Shown: positions 25,760-53,941 of the stretch, piece after piece | How positions within the stretch are numbered: the first letter of the stretch is position 1 | Layout of the letters: each line of letters opens with the position of its first letter | Assembly: GCA_949358305.1 (NCBI GenBank) | Contig: OX442320.1 | Span: forward strand, 9,626,259 to 9,690,258 | From: Strigamia acuminata | Lineage: Eukaryota > Arthropoda > Chilopoda > Geophilomorpha > Linotaeniidae | Direction: 5' to 3' | Length of the DNA: 64,000 nucleotides | Notes under the pieces: generated by a model | Database searches by the model: none | What the model saw: only the letters and a program-made list of their open reading frames with translations | What the model was told of the DNA's origin: nothing | Made by a program: the position numbers and the translations under genes

Positions 25760-28410
25760 TTTCCGGATCACTACACCAGTAAACTGGCTCGACCAATGGG
25801 AGTACACCTTGTAAAGTGCCTTTTTGAGTGCAACTCGAGTATAGATCTGCATGCTGCTTTAAGTGTTGTATTGCGGTCGTTGATTCAGAGGCGGATTTGT
25901 GGTTTTCTAGCAATAGACAGGCCACAGGCAACGACTGTGGGCGTCAAATTCCGAAAAGTTTTATTTGACATGAATAAGAAAGACTTAGGGAAAAGGACTG
26001 CACACCATCAATCTGCCTCTAGTTGTTTCAATTTCTTCTTGCATTCCATTAGTAACAGAAATAGTTTGAGACATATGGATCAATACATGTAAATCATCCA
26101 GCATATGCTATTATTTATCTATGGTAAATGTCATTAACTATTAAATTTTACTCTGTTTTTAACTGACAGTCTGTTGTTGTTGTTTCTTTTGTTGAAAAAT
26201 GAATTTAAAGATTGCTTGTTTTATATGAATTATGGGAAACAATATTTTAATAGTCCAGTAAGTCTTTGATGTAGTTGAATTTATTATGCAAACAAATTTA
26301 GGGAGACAGTAATGGATGTGATGTTATGATAACATTGTGCTGTGTGTTTCCATGTTACTGAAAAAGCAAAACATATTGTTTCACTTTCACTGTGCCTTGA
26401 TAAAATAAAATGAAATAGGAACGTGTCAAAGATTCCCATTAGAGAAAAGCATTTTATTGAGAAATAGAAAATAAATTTTGCACTTGGATTAATTCATTTC
26501 TCACCTGCTTTAATATGACAAGCCCAATGTGATTGATGAAGGTTTTGCTGCTTTGGGCTTTGTAGTTGCTTCAAGTGTGCTGTCTACTTAAAGTAGGCAA
26601 CTATTTATTACCACGTGTGACTTGAGATTTACTTTGATCTATTACACCTGCTTAAGGAGGGGGAGGGGAAGTTAGAGATAAAAAAAATGGAGGCAATAAA
26701 AATAGCGAAGCAGAAGTTTGTGTCACTAAAACTTACATTGACAGTGTACTGCAGAAAGTCGAAACTTGGACCGCGGTGACGTTTTAGCGATGTTTTTCTT
26801 TGGTGTTTCGGTGTTTTTTTGCTTGTTTTTTCTGTTTTTTTTCATGTTTTTTAGGTTTTATTGGTATTTTTTGGGTTGTGTGTGTTTATTGGGGGATTTA
26901 TTTTGTTTTTATGTGTTTTTTTCTGGACCTCGATAAAAATTTTCAATAGTATCCGGACCCCACTTAAATTTAATTGCCGACCCCTGTGTACTGTAAAGCG
27001 CCGAACAAACGCCCGGGTGTTCTAAGTGTCTTACTTGTTTCACTGAGGGTTTTGGGATGTTGTATGAATATACTGTGTGGCCCTTTTTGTGACCCTGGCT
27101 CTTATATGGGCACAGGACACTGCAGAGACCAGGCCACTATTCGGAGCTTTACGCTGTGTATAATTTGCGGTGTTTGTAAAATAATTGAGTGTTTTTATCG
27201 GCTTTGTTTTGTGAAAAAGGATGAAAAATCTTGTCCTGTTGCCCTTAGCAACTAGAGTTGCTAGGTATGGCACTGGGCCAACGCCATCATCCCAACATGG
27301 AGCAAATGGAGAAAAAGTCGTAAAAATGAGTTCTTTGTCTTTATTTGATCTTGCAACGAGTTTTATTTGAGTTCCGTCTTTTTTTAGGGGAAAAAAGAGT
27401 TAAAAAAATGTACAAAAAATAAAAAAAAGTCTAGTTGGATCCACATGGGATGTTAGGATGGAGCGTTGTTAGGTCAAAATCGAATTTTAGTGCAGCCATT
27501 TGCAGTGGTTGGTGCGGGAACGGTGGCGCCCGCTTGTGGTCGATGTTTGAATTTTACGAGTTTATTTTTTTGATTTTAAAAATTAAATCCAAGTTTTTTT
27601 TTCTTTTATTTGAATTTGTTATTTTGATTGAAGTTGGATTGAAATCTTAGATTTCACTGGGATTTCGATCATCAATAAATTTCCATAATTTGCCACCAGT
27701 CGGCACTATAAAAATGCTTTAAAAAATGCATGTTGGTGCAATAAAATGGCGATGGGAAAAATATACGTGTGATTTAAGGTTTTTAGATGACATCAAAGAT
27801 AGATGAAAAGCGTTATGGCGCTTCGTGTGGTGTTAAATCTTGAGGAAAGTCGTAAAATTGAACTGGGCCATGTGGGGCAGCTGTGTGCGGATGTTGGCTA
27901 AAAAATGCGAAGTGTTTTATTTCCTAATTAGTTATTTTGAACTTTAAAACTACTGCAGTGCGTGTGGTAAAAGTGGCGATAAAAAAAAATGAGTTGAAAA
28001 GAAACCAATTGGATTTCGTCTTTAAAATTGGGCTGTGTTTTTATTTTTATATTTTATTTTGTATTTGGTTTTTTATTTATTTTTATTGGGTTTTGGATGA
28101 GGAAAATTTTGTTATAATTTTATTTTTTGGTTTAATTTTAATTTTTTGTTACATTTTTAGTTAAATTTTATTTTTTTGGAGTTAAATTTTATTTTTTAAG
28201 TAAAATTTTATTTCTTTTTAGTTAAATTTTATTTTTTAAGTAAAATTTTATTTCTTTTTAGTTAAATTTTATTTTTTTGGAGTTAAATTTTATTTTTTAA
28301 GTAAAATTTTATTTCTTTTTAGTTAAATTTTATTTTTTAAGTAAAATTTTATTTCTTTTTAGTTAAATTTTATTTTTTTGGAGTTAAATTTTATTTTTTG
28401 GAGTTAAATT
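25760..28410. other. Non-coding stretch
   Basis: No supported gene. It includes a second hAT-type element (26752-26986) and, from about 28150, T-rich repeats containing gttaaattttatttttt that run into the mariner at 28414. Confidence 0.5.
26752..26986. mobile_element. hAT-type element, copy 2
   Basis: The interior and right end (gccgacccctg) match the element at 5293-5591. The left end keeps CAG but lacks the next roughly 24 bases (cggtcggcaa...). Flanking tgtactg on both sides is consistent with a target-site duplication. Confidence 0.75.
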
Positions 28411-28412
28411 TT
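28150..28412. repeat. T-rich tandem repeat
   Basis: Repeated gttaaattttattttttgg and aagtaaaattttatttctt units of about 20-23 bp. The right flank of the mariner at 28414 has a related unit (cagttaaatttgatttta), so the transposon landed inside this array. Confidence 0.8.
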
Positions 28413-28413
28413 A

Positions 28414-29205
28414 CTCCCTCTGTCCCAAATTATGGTATACATTTGTACTATTATTTTTGTCCCAAATTATGGTATACATTTCAGGTTTTATTTGATTTTT
28501 ATCATTATAAAAATGCAAAATTAATATAAATAAGTTAAATTATAAATAAATTAAGTAAACAATAAATAATATGGAGTAAATAATAACAATAAAAAATAAA
28601 GAGTAAACAATAACAATAAATAATACTCCATAACAATAACTTGTAATGATTGCTCTGAATTTGTGAATTTTGTAATTGTTGCCATTTTTTGCTATCATCC
28701 CTGACTCCATACAACATTGCAATGTCAAAAATACATTGTTATGTTTATCTTTTGGCAGGAATATGTCCTTCGTTGTATTGTTTTTTAACTTCTCACCAAA
28801 TTTGTAAAATAGTTAGTGGAGTAATTTCAATTTGCCTGCAAATTTCATTAATGGTGCCTTATTCCTAACAATGCTTTGTTTCAGCTACAGCTGTTGTATA
28901 CAATTTCGCTGATTATCAGTTAATTTATTCTATTTTGTCATTTTTCTTTGGAAACAGCCATTTTTCGAATTCATTTTCACTTTACTTTAAGCACAACAGG
29001 TGCCATTTAAATTTGAGTCCATTTTGGGAAAATTCAACTCAGCAATAATGGAACGATACACTAATTACCCATAATGCCACTTAGTGATCAGGAAGTCCAC
29101 TTAATTTGAAAGGTTATTCAGTTAAAATATCTTAAAATTATACAAAACTAACGATAATCGAGAATTTTTTAGAGAAATGTATACCATAATTTGAGACAGA
29201 GGGAG
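28414..29205 (-). mobile_element. Degenerate mariner-like element with Stowaway-type ends
   Basis: Perfect TA flanks and inverted termini ctccctctgtcccaaatt / aatttgagacagagggag, continuing through atggtatacattt. The outermost bases match the CTCCCTCYGTCCCA consensus known from plant mariner/Stowaway elements. The minus strand keeps a decayed N-terminal transposase segment with several stops. Readable parts include GTINEICRQIEITPLTI and QIW.EVKKQYNEGHIPAKR (dot = stop), resembling the helix-turn-helix region of that family. The left terminus is partly duplicated (second copy at about 28459). No catalytic domain remains. Confidence 0.7.
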
Positions 29206-29209
29206 TATT

Positions 29210-29965
29210 TTTTTTCAGTTAAATTTGATTTTATGGAGTAAAATGTAATTTTTTTAGTTGTTTTCATCTTCTTAATGTGTTTTTAATTGGTTTTATATTT
29301 GTGGAACACGTGCTGTCGTATGGTGGCAAAACCGCGAAACATAAACTTTAAAATCCACTCACTAGATGGCGGGGCTGTTGCAGTTGACATTTTTCAAAAT
29401 AGATCAACCAAATATTTATTTGATTTTAAAAAAAAATCAAGATTTTAAACACTTTTTTGGATGCAAATTATCAAAACAAATACCCCAAATATTAAACAAA
29501 AACAACCGTCACAAACCACCAAAACGTCTATTCCAACTAATTAAACCCAATTTTACAAATTAAAAAAAACCCTAGTGATAAAAAACCGCAACTGACACAA
29601 ATTTATGCACCAAAACTCACCGACTACCGATGTTTTATTCACGACAAAATTCGTTTTAAATTTATGAGCTCAAACTTGGATCGATTCCAATTCCCTCTTC
29701 AAAAAAATAAATAAATAAATAAATACAGTCATTTTTACTCCATTACCCAAATTTAATTCATTTATTCAACGTTTTTTTCCGGCTTAAAAACAAAAAAAGA
29801 GAGCAAATTAGTAAATCAATACTAAACGTCTTGGTCACGTGACTCGTGTTGAGTCAATTTCAAAAACATAGGGTACACGACGTTAGCGGCAGAAACATGC
29901 CAAAGATGGGTTCCGAGTCGACTCACAGGAAATGAGGAATTCCGCTCATCTTGGTCCGAAATTTG
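29210..29965. other. Upstream flank of the proximal first exons
   Basis: AT-rich, no supported exon. G+C rises from about 29900 towards the candidate first exons at 29973 and 30166. Confidence 0.4.
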
Positions 29966-29972
29966 ACGGATT

Positions 29973-30011
29973 ATGTCTGATGATGGCAGCCAGCAAGCGA
30001 ACGGCGCTCAG
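29973..30011 (+). CDS. Candidate alternative first exon B (phase 0)
   Basis: ATG followed by MSDDGSQQANGAQ and the donor CAG|gtaaat, 13 codons in phase 0. It could splice directly to the anchor exon at 32245. The surrounding CpG content is consistent with a promoter region. There is no transcript evidence. Confidence 0.45.
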
Positions 30012-30165
30012 GTAAATAAGTCGCTCTTAATTCGCCTCGCTGGAGTTGCCACGGCGACCGATTTCGTTTCGTCGCCGCCATAATTGCGCGGATTGTGAAT
30101 GCGGGTTCAGAGGTTGGCGCGAGCTGAGCCGGGATTGGATCGCGATTGTCACGTGATTAGCGAAA

Positions 30166-30189
30166 ATGAATTCGGGTGAGAGCGAGAAG
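30166..30189 (+). CDS. Candidate alternative first exon C (phase 0)
   Basis: ATG, MNSGESEK, donor AAG|gtagta, eight codons in phase 0. It is short, so chance is a real possibility, but its phase matches the other candidates and the required acceptor. Confidence 0.3.
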
Positions 30190-30683
30190 GTAGTACTGGA
30201 AACTCTTTGGTTATTTATTTATTTGTTTTTTGTTATTTTTAACGGTTAAAAATGGCGAAAATGGAGGAATTTTGGGTTTTTAAAGTTTGTGGTCATTACT
30301 CGACATTTTTTTCCAAGTTGTTTGGCTACCTTTGTGCCCGGATGACCCAAATCTAGCATTTAGGGACAATTCGCAAATGACGTCGTTTGATGTCTTAATT
30401 AATGTTTTGGGTTTTTTTTTTTTTAAATTTTTGATGAATATTTTTGAAGATGAGGAATTTTTATCTTTAATTAGAGATATCTGTGTTTAAGTTGATAGTA
30501 ACAGGGTGTAAATATGTTTGTTTAGCGCTGGAAGTCAATGTTTACCTTCAGGTTGGTTGTGCAATAAATCGAGTTTGACATGGGAGAGGTGATGACGTCA
30601 TTCGCGACTCGTCCTAACGACTGTCTACGTGGAAAATATCTGGTTTAGTTGTAGATGTTAGATCAGTAGGAAATTTAATCGCA

Positions 30684-30728
30684 ATGAGTAATTGGTGGAC
30701 ACGAATTGTCTCGCCTAAACGGAGAAGT
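30684..30728 (+). CDS. Candidate alternative first exon D (phase 0)
   Basis: ATG, MSNWWTRIVSPKRRS, then the strong donor AGT|gtaagt, 15 codons in phase 0. The basic, aromatic peptide would be a cytosolic tail before the transmembrane segment. Upstream sequence includes tgacgtcatt at about 30593. Confidence 0.45.
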
Positions 30729-31559
30729 GTAAGTACAACTAGCTTACCATCTTCGTCTCAGGTTACTGAAATCACGGTAAGGGTTACCAAATTTTTTTTT
30801 TTTTTAAATTTTTTTTTTTTTTTTTGAAACAATAGACAACATTGTTGAAATGTTGAGAATTTGTTGTTTGGGGCCAACAATGTGTTGGTTTTGGGTTTGT
30901 TGTTGTTTTTTTTGGAATATTTTGTCCACAGGTGGAGATGGGACAAATAGAGCGATTTTAAAATGAGTTTGTGTCACGTGATAGATGGCGAAACGAAGTT
31001 AAAACTTATTGATTGACGTCACAAGTTGTTTGAGCACGCTGAGCGAGCAGACTTTTGAGGTTAAAAATAGAAGCACGTTCGATTTTGTTTGGCGGGAAAA
31101 AAGGGTTTGATTTGATTTAAATTGTGTCAACTTTTCCTCTGGTGACAAAATCAATCGAAACAAAAACAAAAGTAAACAAAATTTCGTAGAACTACGTCAA
31201 CTGTCACTAGAGCGCATTGCCATAGTATGACGTCATCTCCGTTGCCGATTTCGAGTGTAGCTCGCCGTTGAGCACGAGGCAGTGCAAGACGGATAGTTTC
31301 AGACGTGAAAAAACATTCGTATATCGAGGAAAACTTTAAAATTGGCAAAAAACTGCCGTTAGAACTTTCCTTTTTATGCGAAAAAAAAAATCTCGACTCG
31401 TCGTTTGGATACTTTCCATTTCCCACCTCGCAAGGCCGACTTGTGACGTCACAAGTCAATAAATCCGACCCATTCCCACACAAAATTGCACGAAATTCGA
31501 AAATCCCCTCGTAAATATCGGTGGAAATCAAACGAAATCAATTGATCGAAGCGTTTCGT

Positions 31560-31915
31560 CACACCCAGTGACCCCTCCAACGAGGTGTCATCTCGTCGCC
31601 TAGCAACCGCGTCCCTGCGCGAGAGAAGATGCAGATGCGGAGCGTTTGTTGCAAAAATCAACAGATCCGCGGGTGCAGACACGCGCGGCCGAAGGTGTCA
31701 AGTGTCTGTATCGAAGCGCCGACCTCTGACCTACCACGGTGGGTGGCCCGGCACGCATGCGCACGCCGAGCCACAATGTGTGCTGTGTGTGAGAACTGAG
31801 AAGCGGCAGATGGGAGGATTGGCGGGAATTGGCTGCCACTTTAGTGTTTGATGCTACTGCTCTTTAATTCTTTGAATTCCGGACTAATCGAGTGGATTGT
31901 AGGGGTCGGTTGACC
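31560..31915 (+). promoter_or_regulatory. CpG-rich promoter and 5' UTR of the main peptidase transcript
   Basis: A sharp rise in G+C and CpG just before the ATG at 31916. It contains acgcatgcgcac (about 31752), matching an NRF1-type site. No TATA box is evident, as expected for a CpG-type promoter. Confidence 0.5.
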
Positions 31916-48475
<16,560 letters not shown>

Positions 48476-50073
48476 TAGCAATTTGAAAATCACTTCATTT
48501 TTCATCGTTTACTGCCATTCCGGCCTCATTTTCTGCACCGCCCGAGCGGTGTTTCGCGACACCGAGATGGGAGGGAAATTCACGAGTGGAATTAAGGCGC
48601 GACGTCGAAGAGTATTTTAAAATTTCCACACAATCAAGACGATTTTATGATTATGATAATCAAATCTATACTAAAACAACGGAAAATTGATGCCAACTGC
48701 TCAAGATTTGCAAGTGGCTGCTGCAATAAATGAATAAAATTAATACAAATGTTTAAAAAAGATTTGATCGGATGTAAAATAATTAAATATTGAATTTCAT
48801 AAAGATTTTTAACGAGGGTTGTTACGTACGGGTTGGCACGTTTCCCCGAGTCTTGTTTCTTGAACTGTCGGGCACATCCACAAATTTAGACTTGACGAAC
48901 AAAAAAACCGTTAACTAAATGAATAAATATTTATAAAAATAATGGAAAAAAGAAGAAAAATTTGGGTTAGGTAGAAATTGTGTCGATGAACGAGATTTGA
49001 GGAAACGAACCGACTTTGTTACATATTGTACATATGTAAAGTAATGAGAAATTCTATGGGATAAATAGTCGAAGAAAAATGCTCTCTAATTGTGTACATT
49101 TAGAATCATGTTGAAGCTGATTACTGCGTAGTTTAATTTATTTTTTCTTATTGTTTGTAAAGGGGATTACAATAATATACTGTAATTGGATTATGTACTT
49201 AAAAGATGGCTTTGTATTTTATATTTTTGATTTTTATTTGATGGTTTTATGTGTTTTATTGTTTTGGTGTTAGGTAGGATTATTTATATTTAATTTTTTG
49301 ATGGAATATTTTGGATTTTTTGGGCACTGAGATCCACCTGGGATGTCGAGTTTAGATTTAATGAAATTTTTGCAAATTCGCAACACGTAAAATATGTATT
49401 TTAAGGAAAAATCGCAAAATAAACGACTAGAATGGATTTTTCGTTGGATTTTTTCTTCAAATTTATAGTTTATTAGCAATTATCAGCACTGAAAAAGAAT
49501 TTAAAAAAACATGTGAATGGCGCCATCTTGGGCGATTTTTTCCTCCAATAAAGAAGCGCATGCAACATCATAATTCTGAGTATTGCCGAGAGATGTCGCT
49601 GGTTTTCTATGTTGCTGTCACCTAGTGAGAAAAAGGAAAATCTTTCAAATTCGAAAACCCGTCGTTTTATTGATCAAGTATGTAGAGGTTTCAATAATTC
49701 AATCCGTAAGTGTGAAATCTAGATAATAACGGAAGAAAAATATGTAATGATTTTATTTGTAGTGTCAAGATGAACTTCAAGTGGATCGTCATTTATACAC
49801 GGTGCTTCCAAAACGAAATCACCAATTCCCGATCACATCGCCCACACCCGATCATCGCCCGCCATTGTTTCCAAACAACAACTAAATTCAACTTAAATGT
49901 TCACGAATTATGAAAAACGAGTGAAACGAGGTTAAATTATGAGGTAAGATTGACTTTTTAACCCGGAATCATTGATCACAGTGTAGACAAACTGAATAAT
50001 ACCCCGAAAAAGCGAAAAGTTGATGCGTTGTTACACTTTGTTTATACATAATTTTTATTTCTTTGTCAAACAT
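48476..50073. other. Intergenic region between convergent genes
   Basis: Holds the 3' UTR of the peptidase, then AT-rich sequence to the stop of the first esterase gene. An AATAAA at 48725-48730 fits a 3' UTR of about 270 nt. No open frame looks real. Confidence 0.6.
48725..48730 (+). terminator. Polyadenylation signal of the peptidase
   Basis: AATAAA 250 bases after the stop, with a second (gaataaaat) a few bases later. It is the first canonical signal downstream. Confidence 0.5.
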
Positions 50074-53000
50074 TTAACGGTCTAGATCTAGAGCGCGGGA
50101 AATATCTTTTAACCAGAATTGAATATTTCCATCATCGTTTGGATCGTAAGAATCCACTTTGAACGGATCGGCTAAATGATAGATTTGAATATCATCTCGC
50201 TTCGATTTCGGCCATTCCGGCACGTTATTTTCAAGATATTTAGTCGGATGTCTAAATAACACATTGAAAATCAGTAAATAATATTAATTATTATTTCTTT
50301 TCTTTTACCCAAATTGTGCAAATTTCGTCCACATTTGGCGCATTGTATCTTCGGTCCGATCGATTTCGGGATTAATCGAACGATCCATAAACAGGAAAAA
50401 CAAATCGTCGCCATGACCCGGTTCTAAAACACAAGTTTCTTATTGAAATTCACAACATTTTAAACATTTCATACTTTGGTTTTTTAAAGGCTTAATTCCA
50501 AACAATTGTCCAAAGCTCTGATTGGTGACCAAATCGAACGAATACACGAAAGTGTCAACCCCGTGCTCGCTTAAAAACTCAACGGTCTGGAAATGCGGTG
50601 CCACGAAAATCGAATAACTCAAAATCTGAAACACCAATCACCATTTTACGGAACTTCTAACTGCGGTTACTACTGCGCAATGTACAACTACGTCCAGGGC
50701 TGGACTGGGAACAAATTTACTACCGGGAAATCTGGACAGGTCGGACCACGGGAGGGAACAAATTTACACAATTACTTTGACGATGGTGTCACGAATGCCG
50801 TCGGAATCATTTGGATCCACCGAATGGAAATATTCTTTCCTCAACAGATCAACTGCGGCTTTCGTCACATTTTCCTTCTTGATGCAGAGCGAGAAGGCAA
50901 TGAGTGTAGTGAGGTATTCGTCGCTAATTGTAGCGTGTTCTTTGACTTCTGTGGCTAGAATTGAAAGTAAAATTTTTTTGCTACCATTTATCAATCCAAA
51001 CCGAAATTATTCGGAAAACACCACAATAGCGACGCTGAAAAGAGCGACGTCGCTCTTTTGAAGCGCAATTTCGCTTCGTATTAGCTCGCTCTTCTCAGCG
51101 TCGCTATTAAAGGCCTTCTTCAAATTATTTACCCATTTGATAAAGTGAAGAGCCTTCGTCCTCCACAATGCCGGTCATCACCGGCACTTTATTCACAATT
51201 GCTCCATGTTTGAATAAATCGTACGAACTGTTGGGCAGGAAATGACCGTCCACTACAGGTAGAAATTGTGGTAGTATTGAGTTGTCCGAAGACGACCTCA
51301 TTTCCAAAGCGAGGATTTCGGCCGGCATTAGCCGCAAACATTGCATCATTTTCTTCTTGTTTTTGGTCGTACATCCGACACTTTCTGCAAATTGTTCGGT
51401 CCGATAAGCTGCGTCTGTGACTGAGGCCCATGGGCTTAGAGGACTTCCGCTTTGAGCAATTACCGAATGGAAAAGACCTGAAAATTGAAATATAAATATT
51501 TTTCTGAAAACTATAAATGGCGGTTTGAATGCCTGTTGAGAGTGGTGAGAGCATGTGGTATAAGACACTGAAACTTCCGGCGCTTTCCCCGAAAATGTTG
51601 ACGGTGTTGGGGTTGCCACCGAACGCGTGGATGTTGGTTTGGACCCATTTAAGCGCCTCTGTTTGGTCCAGTAAGCCGTAGTTGCCTGGAGAGTCCTCGT
51701 CCATTGTGCTGAGAAAACCTGTGGAAAATGTGTTTTTATTTTTTTTGGATTGTTTTGTTTTGTTTTTCGTACCCAAAACGTTTAAGCGATAGTTGATGGT
51801 GACTAATACGACGTCGTGGTCGAGTAAACGCCGGGGTGAGTAGATGAAACTTGTACTTGATCCCATTGTAAAGCCGCCACCGTGCATGAAGACCATTACT
51901 GGTTTTGATGGGTGGGTTTGATTTATCTGTAGATTGAAAAAAGTGGTGGAAAGATTGTTCCAAGATGGATTTTTTGAGTTAAGTGGAGTCCAAAAGTGCA
52001 TTTTTCTTTTAAAGTATGCATTTTCCCCCCCAAAAAGTGCATTTTCTCTCCAAAAAAGTGCATTTTCCCCCCAAGAAAGTGCTTTTTTTTCCCCTAGAAA
52101 GTGTTTTTTTTCCAAAAAATAGCATTTTTCTCCAGAAATTGCATTTTACTCCTAGAATTTGTATTTTTCTCTTAAAAAGTGCATTTTACTCTCAAAACAG
52201 TGCATTTTTTTCCCAAAATTTGCATTTTTCTCTTAAAAAAGTGCATTTTACCCTCAAACAAGTGCATTTTACCTTCAAACAAGTGCATTTTTCATTCAAA
52301 AAAGTGCATTTTACACGTAAAAAGTGCATTTTTTTCCAAACAAAATTGCATTTTTTTCCAAACAAAATTGCATTTTTTTCCAAACAAAATTGCATTTTTT
52401 TACAAACAAAATTGCATTTTTTTACAAACAAAATTGCATTTTTTTACAAACAAAATTGCATTTTTTTCCAAACAAAATTGCATTTTTTTCCAAACAAAAT
52501 TGCATTTTTTTCCAAACAAAATTGCATTTTTTCTCGTAAAATGCTTTATTTCTTCATTAAAGTACATTTTACTCAAGAAAAGTGCAATTTTGGTACCAAA
52601 CAAAGTGCAATTTTCATCTGAAATTTTTCTATACACTCAAAAGCTTCGCATACAGGGTTCGTATTTGAAATTACTTACATTAGTTGTATAAACATTTAAG
52701 ACAAGACAATCTTCTTTTCCCAGTAACATCCCCATGAATGGTTTCACCTGAATACACGCAGCTCCTTCCTTGGTCGCATCAAACGGCTTCTTGCTAGCCC
52801 TTAGTCGTTTAGCAACAGGTGGCTTAAAAACAAAGAAATGCTACCGTTCTTGCATTCTATACAGAGCAACGCAAAGAAAAACAATACTTTGAAACGAAGC
52901 GGTCCAATTGGTGGCTGCGCGTATGGAATTCCACGAAATGCAAAAATCTGAAGGCCATGGTTTGTTGTTTTCATGCTGGAACCACGAATCTGACCACCAG

Positions 53001-53463
53001 ATGGCAGTGTAACAATTATTTCGACATCTTTTTGTTTGGGTTTGGGCTCGATTTCTGTCACACTGTTGAGGCACTTGCAATAGCCACCTTCTTCAGGGAA
53101 CCTATCACAGTCCAGGGCAGCTGGCCATTGGATATTGTGTTGAGTGCAGTCAGTTTTCACTTGTTTGCACAAAGCTCGACATGGAGGAAAGGGATAAGTG
53201 GATTTTGTTGGGCATGATGGAGCGTAGATGGAGCAGAGGAAGAATTTGAGGTGGACACTGCATCCAGTGATTGGTGCGTATTGGGACAATTCGTTGATTG
53301 CAACACTTTGATTCTGGGACAACAAGTTTGGCACCATTACCTCGGTGGAGCTCACGTCAGTGCATTGATGGAACTCGGCCATTTGTTCACACTTGTGGGA
53401 AGATGAGGAGGCCAGTTGATTTGCAAGGAGAAAAACACTTGAGAGGAAGAAGAGCCACAGCAT
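50074..53463 (-). CDS. Secreted Frizzled-CRD / carboxylesterase fusion, copy A
   Basis: Exons, 5' to 3' on the minus strand: 53463-52888, 52822-52679, 51926-51773, 51718-51533, 51477-51133, 50954-50776, 50625-50475, 50423-50309, 50251-50074; 675 aa. Signal peptide about 1-18 (LWLFFLSSVFLLANQLA). Residues 25-131 form a Frizzled-type CRD with all ten cysteines plus one extra, with MVPNLLSQ, CSIYAPSC, PPCRALC and QWPAALDC. From about 147 on is a carboxylesterase domain: EDCLVLNVYT at 229-238, oxyanion HGGGF at 255-259, nucleophile Ser337 (GESAG), Glu461 (DEGS), His582 (PGHGDD). No second transmembrane segment or GPI tail is seen, so the product should be secreted and soluble. The start is set by homology with copy B; an upstream in-frame ATG at 53520 would add 19 residues. 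Substrate unknown; a Wnt-lipid or other lipid ester is an inference. Confidence 0.92.
51027..51112 (-). repeat. Strong intronic hairpin in copy A
   Basis: aatagcgacgctgaaaagag on one side pairs with ctcttctcagcgtcgctatt on the other. Smaller palindromes gagcgacgtcgctc and aagcgcaatttcgctt lie between the arms. It is in the 50955-51132 intron and copy B has nothing similar there. Confidence 0.8.
51478..51532 (-). other. 55-nt GC-AG intron in copy A
   Basis: The reading frame requires ...CTCAACAG|gcattc...tttcag|GTCTTTTCC, joining STG to LFHSV, a junction conserved in cholinesterase-fold proteins. The donor is GC instead of GT. Copy B has the same at 56527-56585. The length is not a multiple of three, so retention would shift the frame. 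Confidence 0.75.
51975..52620. repeat. 21-25-bp minisatellite in intron 2 of copy A
   Basis: Units built on gtgcattttt plus a variable A/C tail, becoming a homogeneous array with ttgcatttttttccaaac (about ten copies) at 52325-52530. Long Phe/Lys-rich frames open here in all directions are artefacts of the repeat. Copy B lacks this array. Confidence 0.9.
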
Positions 53464-53941
53464 TGTAGAGTTGTGGATAAAGTTGTTGAATAAGCTTATG
53501 GAGATGATGTTGTGAAACATTATTTTAAAATGAGTGATAAGATAGACTCAACTTGAACTTTGATAAGTTTAAAGCTTAAGTTTCTCTTATTTTTATTGCA
53601 TTTATTAATTTTTGTTTTGAATAGGAATTATTGATTACAGGGTGTAGACAAAATGCAACTTAGAACTACCCCAAATTGTGTTTTTATACTGTAAGTACGA
53701 TATTTTTCCTTATAATTTGTTGTGTTTGCACGACAATGGATTGTTAATCACAAGCTGTTAGAGCAAAAGAAATCGTGTGACAACGGAATTGAATTTATTG
53801 TTCTAGGCTGTGTTAAATGAAAATCGTGTAAAAACAGAATTTGGTTAACTCCGAAAAGGCGAAAACTGTTTGTAAAGATGATTGGGTGTTGTATATGCTG
53901 TTAATACTTCATATATTTATTTGTTGCTGTATATACGTCAG
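53464..53941 (-). promoter_or_regulatory. Promoter of copy A and 3' end of copy B
   Basis: Only 478 bp separate the ATG of A from the stop of B. About 95 bp upstream of A's ATG is actttgataag (CTTTGAT at 53558-53564), which fits both a TCF/LEF core and a GATA site. A second GATA-type word, gtgataagata, lies at about 53534. A TATA-like tattttaaaat sits about 60 bp upstream of the ATG. Near B's stop, AATAAA (minus strand, 53916-53921) gives a short 3' UTR. Confidence 0.45.

Noticed and set aside
31585-31851. Arg-rich 88-aa frame upstream of the peptidase
   Set aside because: CpG-rich promoter/5' UTR sequence is stop-poor in several frames; no family resemblance and no splice logic.
51934-52691. 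Long Phe/Lys/His-rich open frames on both strands
   Set aside because: They follow the 21-25-bp minisatellite inside intron 2 of esterase copy A; translation is pure repeat and no start or splice context supports a gene.
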